DNA of 10,294 nt from positions 1-10,294 of the forward strand of contig WTGT01000247.1 of NCBI GenBank assembly GCA_011523445.1, read 5' to 3'. The DNA is from Paracoccaceae bacterium. Lineage in GTDB: Bacteria > Pseudomonadota > Alphaproteobacteria > Rhodobacterales > Rhodobacteraceae. The position numbers and the translations under genes are program-made. Within the stretch, counting starts at the first letter, position 1. Every line of letters starts with the position of its first letter. This document shows positions 1-6,923 of the stretch, piece after piece. Under the pieces are notes generated by a model. That model was given only the letters and a program-made list of their open reading frames with translations, made no database searches and was not told the origin of the DNA.

Positions 1-381
1 CACTATGGTACTCTTACCTGGGATGAGATTTACAGTGATTGCAAGGAATTCGCAAAATCCCTGAAGATCGATTTGGACTACAAGCAGTCAAATAGCGAAG
101 GTGAAGTTGTTGATTTCATTCAACAGGCCTCGGATTTGCACCAAGGAATAGTATTAAATGCTGGAGCATTCACTCACACTTCCATAGCATTGGTAGATGC
201 AATTCTGGCAGTAGACATACCGGTCGTCGAGGTTCATATGTCGAATATTTACGGGCGTGAGGAATTTCGTAAGCATTCCTACATTTCCCCCGTGGCACTG
301 GGTGGTGTATTCGGATTTGGAAAAAACAGCTATCTGCTTGCCATCCAGGCCTTATACCAACACCTGAAAGCAAAATCGTAA
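1..381 (+). CDS. aroQ: Type II 3-dehydroquinate dehydratase, 5'-truncated by window edge
   Basis: Shikimate pathway enzyme that dehydrates 3-dehydroquinate to 3-dehydroshikimate; cytoplasmic, normally a dodecamer. The open frame starts at base 1 (codon 1 = His) and gives 126 residues; the family usually has about 145-150, so roughly the first 20-25 residues, including the NGPNLN strand, lie outside the window. Visible type II landmarks: the YG that follows the mobile lid loop (Y2 of the fragment, the equivalent of the catalytic tyrosine), the RQSN-like KQSNSEGE (28-35), NAGAFTHTS (53-61), the catalytic-histidine motif EVHMSN (H79) and REEFRKHSY (86-94). It converges on tsf, and a hairpin starts six bases after its stop. 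The family is certain; only the start is missing. Confidence 0.95.
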   Translation, partial: HYGTLTWDEIYSDCKEFAKSLKIDLDYKQSNSEGEVVDFIQQASDLHQGIVLNAGAFTHTSIALVDAILAVDIPVVEVHMSNIYGREEFRKHSYISPVALGGVFGFGKNSYLLAIQALYQHLKAKS

Positions 382-409
382 AACAATCAGGGATCACAAG
401 GATCCCTGA
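379..409 (-). terminator. Intrinsic terminator of rpsB-tsf operon
   Basis: A perfect 9-bp inverted repeat, TCAGGGATC (387-395) and GATCCCTGA (401-409), has a 5-base loop. Read on the minus strand the stem is followed by TTGTTTTA (386-379), a U-rich tail. Read on the plus strand the 3' flank is CCTAAATTC, a poor tail. It therefore mainly ends transcripts coming from tsf. The U-tract overlaps the aroQ stop codon, so the two convergent genes share this short 40-base gap. It may weakly stop aroQ readthrough as well. Confidence 0.75.
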
Positions 410-421
410 CCTAAATTCAAT

Positions 422-1249
422 TTAAGACTTGGCTTCGCCAACCTGGTACCTGAGGAATCCCTTGATTGTAAGATTTTCCTTCTCGGTGACCTGTTGAACT
501 GTAAATTCTGGGTTTATAACAAATTTCTGATTAACCAGAGTTTCCTCGGAAAGGAATTTCCTAATGCCACCTTCAACAATTTTAGCAACAATTGACTCAG
601 GTTTGCCAGTATCAAGAGCCTTTTGAGTAAGTACCTGCTTTTCTCTTTCTATTGTTTCCTGGGGCATTTCATCAGCTGACAAGGCAAGAGGCCTGGCCGC
701 AGCGACATGCATGGCAATTTGCTTACCCAATTCGGATTCCTGACCATCATAGGCAACCAGTACACCGATTTTACCCATACCCTCTTCGACAGAGGTATGA
801 ACATAACTTGCAATGTTGGCACCTTCAATTGACCCAACACGCCCCAAGGTAATGTTTTCACCCAGTGAAGCGATTTTCTCGGTGATCGATTCCCGAATGG
901 TCTTGCCATCAATTTCCGAATTCAGAAGACCTTCAATGGTGCTGTTGGCCATTGCTTCTTTCCGGATGAGATTTACCAACTTGCGAAATTCTACATTCTT
1001 AGCAACAAAATCAGTCTCGGAATTTACTTCAACCACGGTACCCTTACCATTTTGGACATATACACCAACCAACCCTTCGGCTGTATCACGAGATGACTTC
1101 TTGGCAGCTTTGGCCATTCCCTTTGAACGCAACCAATCGATTGATGCCTCGATGTCGCCATCGTTTTCCTTCAGCGCATTTTTTGCATCCATAATCCCAG
1201 CACCGGTTCGCTGCCTTAATTCCTTAACCATTGTTGCTGTGATAGTCAT
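422..1249 (-). CDS. tsf: Elongation factor Ts
   Basis: Guanine nucleotide exchange factor that regenerates EF-Tu-GTP during translation elongation. The protein has 275 residues. The N-terminal UBA-like domain (about 1-50) carries VKELRQRTGAGIMDAKNAL, then the family signature around EVNSETDFVAKN (73-84; the TDF residues reach into EF-Tu), then the core and dimerisation region. The length is slightly below the roughly 280-300 usual for this family, and nothing appears missing. The ATG at 1249 is preceded by GGAG six bases upstream, a clear ribosome binding site. It is the second gene of an rpsB-tsf operon with a 122-base gap, and it ends about 12 bases from a strong hairpin. No pyrH or frr follows, unlike the layout in many other proteobacteria. 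Confidence 0.98.
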   Translation of the reverse strand: MTITATMVKELRQRTGAGIMDAKNALKENDGDIEASIDWLRSKGMAKAAKKSSRDTAEGLVGVYVQNGKGTVVEVNSETDFVAKNVEFRKLVNLIRKEAMANSTIEGLLNSEIDGKTIRESITEKIASLGENITLGRVGSIEGANIASYVHTSVEEGMGKIGVLVAYDGQESELGKQIAMHVAAARPLALSADEMPQETIEREKQVLTQKALDTGKPESIVAKIVEGGIRKFLSEETLVNQKFVINPEFTVQQVTEKENLTIKGFLRYQVGEAKS

Positions 1250-1310
1250 GATTTACTCCTATGATAAAAACAAAAATATTCTGAAGATCCCGTGAGGGAA
1301 ACTGGTACCT

Positions 1311-1330
1311 TGGGTATAAAACTATACCTG
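1311..1330 (-). other. Small hairpin in the rpsB-tsf intercistronic gap
   Basis: GGTATA (1313-1318) and TATACC (1323-1328) form a 6-bp stem with a 4-base loop, extendable by two wobble pairs. No U-run follows on the minus strand, so it does not look like a full terminator. It could be an RNA processing or stability element that adjusts the ratio of S2 to EF-Ts. The stem is short and AU-rich, and it may be chance. Confidence 0.25.
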
Positions 1331-1371
1331 AGTTTTGACCTTGTTAGTCCGAAGAAAAGATCGAAACCAGA

Positions 1372-2298
1372 TTAAGCACTTACCTCTTCTTTACTCTTTT
1401 CTTCTGAAGTTTCGGCATCTGTACCCTCTTCCGAGCTACTTTCCCCGACATTCTCAACCTCAACCTGATCACTTGCCTCAACGGTGTCATTTTTCGCTTT
1501 GGTTTCTACCTCTTCGGGCTTTTCCTGATCTTTCATTTCTTCTTCGGGGACTAATGAGGATACTTCCTCAGGCCCTTCCAAAGCCCCTAAATCGACCCCT
1601 ACTTCTCCCATTTGGGTAGTCATGCCGTCAATAACAGCTTTTGATACCAAATCACAATACAGGTTGATTGAACGAATAGCATCATCGTTGCCGGGTATAA
1701 TATGGGAAACTCCCTCTGGAGAACAATTGGTATCAACTACTGCTACTACTGGAATACCCAATTTGTTGGCTTCAGCAATGGCCAGGCTCTCTTTTTTTAC
1801 ATCAATAACGAAAATGATATCAGGTACGTGATTCATGTTCCTGATACCTCCAAGCGAAGCTTGAAGCTTGGCTTGATCTCGCAACAAGCCCAATCGTTCC
1901 TTTTTGGTTAATCCATCCAATCCATCCTCAATTTTTTCATCAAGCTCCTCAAGTCTTGAAATTGAATTGGAAACAGTCTTCCAGTTGGTTAGGGTACCAC
2001 CAAGCCAGCGATGATTGACATAATGTTGTGCACTATCCTTGGCCGCTTTTTCAATAGGCAACTGAGCTTGTCGCTTGGTACCAACAAAAAGTACACTGCC
2101 GCCTTTCGCTGCGGTTTCTTCGACTACCTTAAGTGCCTTGATGAGCAAAGGAACAGTCTGGGTCAAGTCAATGATATGGATACCATTCTTCTTGCTGTGA
2201 ATGTAGGGTGCCATCTGTGGATTCCACCTGTGGGTCTGGTGACCCAAGTGGACTCCAGCTTCTAGTAATGTTCTCAAAGAGAAAACTGGTTTAGCCAT
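1372..2298 (-). CDS. rpsB: 30S ribosomal protein S2 with acidic C-terminal extension
   Basis: Small-subunit ribosomal protein needed for S1 binding and translation initiation. It has 308 residues from the ATG at 2298, which is preceded by AAAGGA five bases upstream. The frame stays open to 2358, but that extra N-terminus does not look like S2 and lies in the leader. The body shows the S2 motifs EAGVHLGHQTHRWNPQM near residue 12, then PYIHSKKNGIHIIDL, LFVGTKRQAQ, WLGGTLTNWKT, PDIIFVIDV and GIPVVAVVDTNCSP. The core ends near residue 237. It is followed by about 70 residues rich in Glu and Asp (about 25 acidic), with Ser, Thr and Lys, probably disordered. Compact S2 proteins such as that of E. 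coli are about 241 residues. First gene of the rpsB-tsf operon, transcribed divergently from psuK. Confidence 0.97.
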   Translation of the reverse strand: MAKPVFSLRTLLEAGVHLGHQTHRWNPQMAPYIHSKKNGIHIIDLTQTVPLLIKALKVVEETAAKGGSVLFVGTKRQAQLPIEKAAKDSAQHYVNHRWLGGTLTNWKTVSNSISRLEELDEKIEDGLDGLTKKERLGLLRDQAKLQASLGGIRNMNHVPDIIFVIDVKKESLAIAEANKLGIPVVAVVDTNCSPEGVSHIIPGNDDAIRSINLYCDLVSKAVIDGMTTQMGEVGVDLGALEGPEEVSSLVPEEEMKDQEKPEEVETKAKNDTVEASDQVEVENVGESSSEEGTDAETSEEKSKEEVSA

Positions 2299-2303
2299 GT
2301 TAA

Positions 2304-2389
2304 TCCTTTCCGGTTTAGACCTCGACGGGGCAAAATATGAATCAACCGGTGGATCCAAGTGTTAAATTCTTGAACCCAACAACCCCGTC
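2304..2389 (-). promoter_or_regulatory. Structured rpsB 5' leader, candidate S2 autoregulatory element
   Basis: On the minus-strand RNA, GACGGGG (2389-2383) pairs perfectly with CCCCGTC (2330-2324), closing a 52-base interior. Inside, CAAG and CTTG with flanking GG and CC form a second, imperfect helix. Also inside, CCGGTT (2349-2344) is complementary to AACCGG (2315-2310), which overlaps the start of the Shine-Dalgarno region GGAAAGGA. That gives a pseudoknot-like option that could hide the ribosome binding site. In gammaproteobacteria rpsB-tsf is known to be repressed by S2 binding its leader; that this element does the same here is inference. Confidence 0.45.
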
Positions 2390-2399
2390 TGTGTATTTT
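2370..2399 (+). promoter_or_regulatory. Candidate promoter for psuK-psuG
   Basis: TTGAAC (2370-2375) is separated by 18 bases from TATTTT (2394-2399), predicting a start near 2406 and a leader of about 50 bases to the ATG at 2458. It overlaps the rpsB leader on the opposite strand. Neither box is perfect, so this is a weak call. Confidence 0.3.
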
Positions 2400-2409
2400 C
2401 AGGGAAAAC

Positions 2410-2437
2410 CATATATTGAAGAAAATATTAATTTCAA
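2410..2437 (-). promoter_or_regulatory. Candidate sigma-70-type promoter for rpsB-tsf
   Basis: On the minus strand TTGAAA (2437-2432) is followed after 16 bases by TATATG (2415-2410). Transcription would start near 2403, giving a leader of about 105 bases that contains the complete candidate regulatory structure. Both boxes are near consensus and well placed, but the region is AT-rich, so the match is moderate evidence only. Confidence 0.45.
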
Positions 2438-2457
2438 GAAACAAACTTGGTACAATT

Positions 2458-3342
2458 ATGCCCGGAGAAGCAAAACCTGTAATATGTATAGGATCCTTCC
2501 ATTGGGATGAAATCGCCCTTTCCAACAACCTTCTGGAGAAAGGGGATGATTCACCAGGTACAGTACACAAAAATCCTGGAGGAGTTGCTTTCAACCTAGC
2601 CAAAACCATGATTGAATTTGGTATTCCCGTTTTATTGGGTTCTGTCCTGGGTGATGATGCTGAGGGTCAGGAATTGCTGAATATAGCAGGCAGTTTGGGC
2701 ATAAATTGTGAATTGGTTTGTACGGTACCAGAAAAAACAGGCAAATATGTTGCAATTGAAGATCCCAGTGGATTGGTTGCAGCCATTGCCGATTGCAATA
2801 CGCTTGAGAGTAATGAAGATGTTCTCCTTCTCAGGCTGAAAGAATGGATTACATCAAAAATTGGAAGTACGGATATTTCCGGATTGGTGATTGATTGCAA
2901 CTTATCCGGTCATTTTATAGAAAATCTACTTAACGTCCACTTTTTTAACAATTATCCAATAAAAATTGCTTCTGCTTCCAATCATAAAATAGACCGGTTA
3001 AACTATTTTGGATTGAATTTGAACACGACATTGTATCTGAATAAGCTGGAGGCGATTAGTTTTTTGGCCGGGCAAAAGAATAAGAATTTTGATACTAAGG
3101 AAATCATTCAAAATCTCCTTGGCAGATACAAGAGAGTAATTTTAACAGATGGAGGAAACAAGATTATTGATGCCGATGGTTCGAATGTCATCGGGTTTAC
3201 CCCACTAACAATTCAACCACATCGAATAACCGGTGCTGGGGATTATTTCATGGCTGCACACATGGCATTGGAATTATTGGGTTATTCCAGGGAGGATGCC
3301 TTGCGGAATGCCAGTATTTTTGTTCGTGATAAAATAGCTTGA
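2458..3342 (+). CDS. psuK: PfkB-family carbohydrate kinase, probable pseudouridine kinase
   Basis: Ribokinase/PfkB fold kinase; the likely reaction is ATP-dependent 5'-phosphorylation of pseudouridine to supply PsuG. It has 294 residues from the ATG at 2458, within the family's normal range. Sequence evidence: an N-terminal strand VICIGSFHWDEI, the first PfkB glycine motif GGVAFNLA (41-48), and the C-terminal anion-hole and catalytic-base motif TGAGDYF (GAGD at 259-262, D262 the predicted base). The residues just before it are HRI instead of the common DT, a departure from the textbook PfkB signature. The substrate is assigned from context: psuG starts 4 bases after this stop, implying translational coupling. 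A TTG at 2416 could add 14 residues and has AGGGA at a long spacing; the ATG fits the family N-terminus better, though it lacks a strong ribosome binding site. A nucleoside or sugar kinase of other specificity is possible. Confidence 0.82.
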   Translation: MPGEAKPVICIGSFHWDEIALSNNLLEKGDDSPGTVHKNPGGVAFNLAKTMIEFGIPVLLGSVLGDDAEGQELLNIAGSLGINCELVCTVPEKTGKYVAIEDPSGLVAAIADCNTLESNEDVLLLRLKEWITSKIGSTDISGLVIDCNLSGHFIENLLNVHFFNNYPIKIASASNHKIDRLNYFGLNLNTTLYLNKLEAISFLAGQKNKNFDTKEIIQNLLGRYKRVILTDGGNKIIDADGSNVIGFTPLTIQPHRITGAGDYFMAAHMALELLGYSREDALRNASIFVRDKIA

Positions 3343-3346
3343 TCCA

Positions 3347-4264
3347 ATGAATCTGAAGCCATATCTTGAATTTGGCCCTGCGGTAAATATGGCCCTGATC
3401 GAGAAAAAACCGATCGTTGCCCTGGAAACTTCAATTATCTCCCAAGGCCTGCCATATCCCCATAACCATGAAACAGCCCAATTGCTAGAAGAAACAATAC
3501 GACAACAAGACTGTACTCCGGCAACCATCGGAATAGTCAATGGTAAAATCAAGGTCGGTTTAACCCCTGAGGAATTGAACTTTTTTTCTACCGAAGCGGA
3601 TATAAAGAAAATCAATAACCGGGATATACCCGTGGCTTTGGTACGGGGTTGGAATGGTGCCACTACGGTATCCGGAACCCTTGCTTGTGCAAAACTTGTA
3701 TCCGTTGAGGTTCTCGCTACTGGTGGAATTGGTGGCATACACCGGGAATTTTCTGAAACTCACGATATGTCAGCTGATCTTCATCAAATTGCAAATACCA
3801 CGGCAATTACGGTCTGTTCAGGTGCTAAGGCCATTCTGGATATACCCAAAACTTTGGAAATGCTTGAAACTCTCGGCGTCATCGTTGGTACTTATCAAAA
3901 TGAGGAGTTCCCTGCATTCTGGTCCCGTAATTCAGGATGCCAATCACCCTTGAGACTGAATACAGTGGAGGAAATTTCTGCACTCTTCAAAACTTCAAAA
4001 CAACTATTCAATGAACAGGGTTTCCTTGTTGCAAATCCCATTCCAGTAGAATTTGAAATTCCTAGGAATATAATTGAACCATTTATTAAGGATTCTCTTG
4101 CTAAGGCACGGGTACAAAACATTAAAGGAAAAGAATTAACACCTTATTTATTAAGTTCCCTTAACGAATTATCCTCGGGTCAATCCTTAATATCAAATAT
4201 CGAGTTGGTAAAAAATAATGCAAACCTGGCTGCTCAAATTGCAAAGAAATTGTCAATAATCTAG
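3347..4264 (+). CDS. psuG: Pseudouridine-5'-phosphate glycosidase
   Basis: Cleaves the C-glycosidic bond of pseudouridine 5'-phosphate, giving ribose 5-phosphate and uracil; a cytoplasmic, metal-dependent enzyme. It has 305 residues, full length for the family. It aligns by eye along its whole length with E. coli PsuG: PIVALETSIISQGLPYP (22-38), GATTVSGT, ATGGIGGIHR (124-133), ADLHQIANT, VCSGAKAILD, VANPIP and GKELTPYLL. The active-site residues match: E27 (E. coli E31), K88 (K93), D144 (metal ligand D149) and the Schiff-base lysine K161 (K166). W102 replaces a Lys found at E. coli position 107, next to the conserved NGATTV; I would not expect loss of activity from that alone. The gene starts 4 bases after psuK with only a weak ribosome binding site, consistent with coupled translation. 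Confidence 0.96.
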   Translation: MNLKPYLEFGPAVNMALIEKKPIVALETSIISQGLPYPHNHETAQLLEETIRQQDCTPATIGIVNGKIKVGLTPEELNFFSTEADIKKINNRDIPVALVRGWNGATTVSGTLACAKLVSVEVLATGGIGGIHREFSETHDMSADLHQIANTTAITVCSGAKAILDIPKTLEMLETLGVIVGTYQNEEFPAFWSRNSGCQSPLRLNTVEEISALFKTSKQLFNEQGFLVANPIPVEFEIPRNIIEPFIKDSLAKARVQNIKGKELTPYLLSSLNELSSGQSLISNIELVKNNANLAAQIAKKLSII

Positions 4265-4318
4265 TATGTAATTACAAAATCCTATATTCATTTGTTATGG
4301 ATATTTAGGAAAATTGAA

Positions 4319-5035
4319 GTGACTAAACCTAAAAAAAGATTGCTTGGGCTGAAAAAGCGCAGATCTTCCTTTTTGGGACATTTAAGGGCAAATTTTCTAA
4401 CCGGTTTGGTAATCGTTGCCCCGGCCGCCTTGACAATTTACATTATATGGACTGCCATTGGGCTAATTGATTCCTGGGACTTGCCCCTGATTCCGGACAG
4501 ATACATAGAATTATATTCTCCAGAAGCCTATCTCGGTTTCGATATCCGTGGCATAGGATTAATCATATTTCTGATTTTCACCCTATTGGTTGGCTATTTC
4601 ATGAAAGGGTTTATCGGTCGAACAACCTTGAAATGGGGAGAACGACTGATCGATAGAACACCTGTTGTCAGAACGGTTTACAATGGTCTGAAGCATATAG
4701 CCGAAACGGTAATCAATCAATCATCACAATCGTTCGAAAAAGCCTGTTTGATTGAATATCCGAGAAAGGGCATCTGGGCTATAGCCTTTATTGCCCGACC
4801 TGCTAAAGGTGAAATCATGCACAAATATCATGGTGAGGACAGATTAATGGGATTATTCGTACCAACAACACCAAATCCTACCTCAGGTTTCTTTCTCATG
4901 GTCCCTGAAACCGATGTCCACGTCCTTGACATGACAATTGAAGATGCTGTCAAACTGGTTATATCTGCCGGCTTGGTTTACCCTACGCATTATCAACCAG
5001 AAGATCACTCTTCAAACCACCAAACATCAGGCTGA
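4319..5035 (+). CDS. DUF502 family inner-membrane protein
   Basis: Membrane protein of unknown biochemical function, recognised as DUF502. It has 238 residues from a GTG at 4319, chosen because AGGA lies eight bases upstream; the frame also opens at a TTG at 4292 without a good ribosome binding site. A very basic N-terminus (several Lys and Arg in 1-24) precedes a transmembrane segment at about 26-50, a short loop with DSWDLPLIP, and a second membrane segment at about 76-97. A soluble domain follows with the family-typical RTPVVRTVYNGLKHIAETV (113-131), FVPTTPNPTSGF and VPETDVHVLDMTIEDA. The charge distribution suggests a cytoplasmic N-terminus. It follows psuG by 54 bases with no visible terminator, so it may be co-transcribed. 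From memory, DUF502 genes lie near recG/sdhE/mfd in many alphaproteobacteria; mfd is about 3 kb away here. Confidence 0.88.
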   Translation: MTKPKKRLLGLKKRRSSFLGHLRANFLTGLVIVAPAALTIYIIWTAIGLIDSWDLPLIPDRYIELYSPEAYLGFDIRGIGLIIFLIFTLLVGYFMKGFIGRTTLKWGERLIDRTPVVRTVYNGLKHIAETVINQSSQSFEKACLIEYPRKGIWAIAFIARPAKGEIMHKYHGEDRLMGLFVPTTPNPTSGFFLMVPETDVHVLDMTIEDAVKLVISAGLVYPTHYQPEDHSSNHQTSG

Positions 5036-6834
5036 AATCCAATCCAGTCACCATAAATCGGGAGTACGTCCGGGTAGTTCAATTCTTTTTTATGGGCTAT
5101 TCTGGAAACGTCTGTAAACCAGATGGGTATTACATACCTTCCAGCAATGAGGATTCTGTCCAAAGCCCTCACGGCAGCAACAAAATCTTCCTTTTCCCGA
5201 GCTCGAAGCATACTAGCGATCATTTCTTCAACTGGTGGATTATCCATTCCCATCCAATTTCTGCTGCCAGGTGTATTTATGCCGTCCTTGCTCCAGTACA
5301 GATATTGTTCATTACCAGGACTGAGTGACATTCCTCTGGCATAAAAGGCCATATCGAAATCATAGGCTGTCGTACGTTCACGGTATTGTGCACTGTCGAT
5401 TACGGTAATTACGAGTTTTATTCCCAATCTCTGCAGGGCCTGCTCATATATTGTCGCGATGGCAAGTGATTCGCTTGCTCCTTGGACCAATAGCAAATCA
5501 ATTTCGAATGCAACCCCTTCGCTGTTGCGAAGAGTACCTTCATCGTCAACTTTCCATCCAACTTCCGCGAGTAATTGGGATGCTTTTCTAATATTCCTCC
5601 TGTTCTGTTCATTGCCATCTGAAACTGGTAATTCGTATCCTTCCATTACACCAGGCAATAATTGGTCCTGGAATGGTTCCAGCAACGCTTTCACCTTACC
5701 GGTAGCAGGCCCTGGTCGCATTCCCAGTTCTGAATTGGAAAAATAGGAGGTTATTCTGGGTGGTTTTCCACCTTCCAGTGTCTGGTTGATAAATTCATAA
5801 TTGAAAGCATGTATCAAGGCATCCCTTACCCGCCAATCCTTGAATTTATCTTTGCGGGTATTAAACACGAAACCTCTTATACCTGAAGGTCTTTCATTGG
5901 GAATTTCGGACTTGATGATGTCGCCATTCTGAACAGCCGGGAAATTATAAAGGGTATCCCATTTCTCGGAATTATATTCCCTGAAGGAGGAAAATTCCCC
6001 TGCCTTGAAGGCCTCGAACACGACTCCACCGTCACCATAGTATTCGTAGACAATCTCATCAAAATTATGCCTTCCCTTGTTGAAAGCCAAATCCTTTCCC
6101 CAATAATCGGGGTTTCTGGTGAACTTGAGAAACCTGCCGGTTTCGAACTCTGAAAGTAGGTAGGGACCTGATCCAATGGGGAGTTCAAGCGAACTTTCAT
6201 CAAATTCCCTGCCTTCCCATTCGGATTTGGGCAAAATGGGCCTCAACCCAGCAATCAGGGGTATTTCCCGATCGATAACATTGAAGTCTATTCTTACTGA
6301 ACGTTCTCCTGTTTGGGTTATGGATTCAATTTTATTCCATGCTGTACGATACCTTGGATGCCCTTTGGTTCCCAAGATTTCGAAAGACCATATTACATCC
6401 TCGACAGTTACAGGATTACCATTCGAAAATCTGGCTTCTTCTCTCAAGGTAAACTCTACCCAATCCCTTTCATCACTGGTTTCTATGGTTTCAGCCAACA
6501 ATCCGTATAGTGAAAATGGTTCATCCCAGTTTCTTCCCATAAGAGGTTCGTAAACCAATGACCTTATTGCCCAAGGAGCTCTTCCCTTAACTATCCACGG
6601 ATTCAGGGAATCAAAGGAACCAGCAAAGCCGTATTCCATAGTGCCCCCTTTTGGTGCATCAGGGTTGGCATACGGCAGATGTGTATAATCAGGATCCAGG
6701 GCAGGTTGTCCATACATGGCTATTCCATGTCCCTGTTGAGTAAATCCATTATTTACCAGTCCCAATGAGTATATCAAAACTACACCCAGAACCAGGGCAA
6801 ACTTCAACCAAAACGTCTGTATTATTTGTAACAT
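5005..6834 (-). CDS. Extracellular solute-binding protein, family 5 (YejA-like)
   Basis: Periplasmic binding component of a peptide/oligopeptide-type ABC importer. It has 609 residues, typical of the YejA-like branch. The N-terminus has a hydrophobic stretch (about 10-27) preceded by a lysine, a likely Sec signal peptide; there is no lipobox cysteine, and the cleavage site, probably near residues 32-35, is not a textbook AXA. The mature start HGIAMYGQPAL followed by YANPDAPKGGTMEYG is the hallmark of YejA-type proteins. Later motifs are FSNGNPVTVEDVIWSFE, GSGPYLLSEF, NPDYWGKD, RGFVFNTRKDKFKDWRVRDAL, LLAEVGWKV and RNWMGMDNP near the end. No permease or ATPase gene is adjacent, so the partners must be encoded elsewhere. 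The ATG at 6834 has no strong ribosome binding site, but no better in-frame start precedes the signal peptide. Its 3' end overlaps the DUF502 gene by 31 bases, tail to tail. Confidence 0.9.
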   Translation of the reverse strand: MLQIIQTFWLKFALVLGVVLIYSLGLVNNGFTQQGHGIAMYGQPALDPDYTHLPYANPDAPKGGTMEYGFAGSFDSLNPWIVKGRAPWAIRSLVYEPLMGRNWDEPFSLYGLLAETIETSDERDWVEFTLREEARFSNGNPVTVEDVIWSFEILGTKGHPRYRTAWNKIESITQTGERSVRIDFNVIDREIPLIAGLRPILPKSEWEGREFDESSLELPIGSGPYLLSEFETGRFLKFTRNPDYWGKDLAFNKGRHNFDEIVYEYYGDGGVVFEAFKAGEFSSFREYNSEKWDTLYNFPAVQNGDIIKSEIPNERPSGIRGFVFNTRKDKFKDWRVRDALIHAFNYEFINQTLEGGKPPRITSYFSNSELGMRPGPATGKVKALLEPFQDQLLPGVMEGYELPVSDGNEQNRRNIRKASQLLAEVGWKVDDEGTLRNSEGVAFEIDLLLVQGASESLAIATIYEQALQRLGIKLVITVIDSAQYRERTTAYDFDMAFYARGMSLSPGNEQYLYWSKDGINTPGSRNWMGMDNPPVEEMIASMLRAREKEDFVAAVRALDRILIAGRYVIPIWFTDVSRIAHKKELNYPDVLPIYGDWIGFQPDVWWFEE

Positions 6835-6889
6835 ATGAGCAACACCAATATTATTTTATCTATAAAAGGACTAATTCTACATTTTCTAA

Positions 6890-6917
6890 TTGTAATTATT
6901 GACAGATGTACTATTAT
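6890..6917 (+). promoter_or_regulatory. Candidate promoter of the putative small RNA
   Basis: TTGTAA (6890-6895) and TATTAT (6912-6917) are 16 bases apart and predict a transcript start near 6924, just ahead of two successive hairpins. A consensus TTGACA at 6899-6904 is too close to TATTAT and has no -10 at 17 bases. The boxes are ordinary in an AT-rich gap, so the support is mainly positional. Confidence 0.35.
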
Positions 6918-6923
6918 CTACTC

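Noticed and set aside
813..1295. 160-codon frame opposite tsf
   Set aside because: It is a shadow of the strongly conserved EF-Ts coding sequence; the translation has no recognisable motif.
2299..2358. N-terminal extension of rpsB to 2358
   Set aside because: The extra 20 residues do not resemble S2, and the ATG at 2298 has a good AAAGGA; the extension lies inside the structured leader.
2451..2456. TACAAT immediately before the psuK ATG as a -10 box
   Set aside because: Transcription would start after the chosen ATG, and no suitable -35 lies 16-18 bases upstream. Probably chance.
2274..2609. 111-codon minus-strand frame across the rpsB leader and psuK start
   Set aside because: It overlaps rpsB, the divergent promoters and psuK; the translation is unlike any protein I recognise.
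4292..4318. TTG start for the DUF502 gene
   Set aside because: There is no ribosome binding site at the right distance, while the GTG at 4319 has AGGA eight bases upstream.
6899..6904. Consensus TTGACA as -35 box for the putative small RNA
   Set aside because: The bases 16-18 positions downstream (around TCACTG) do not look like a -10 box; the TTGTAA/TATTAT pair fits better.
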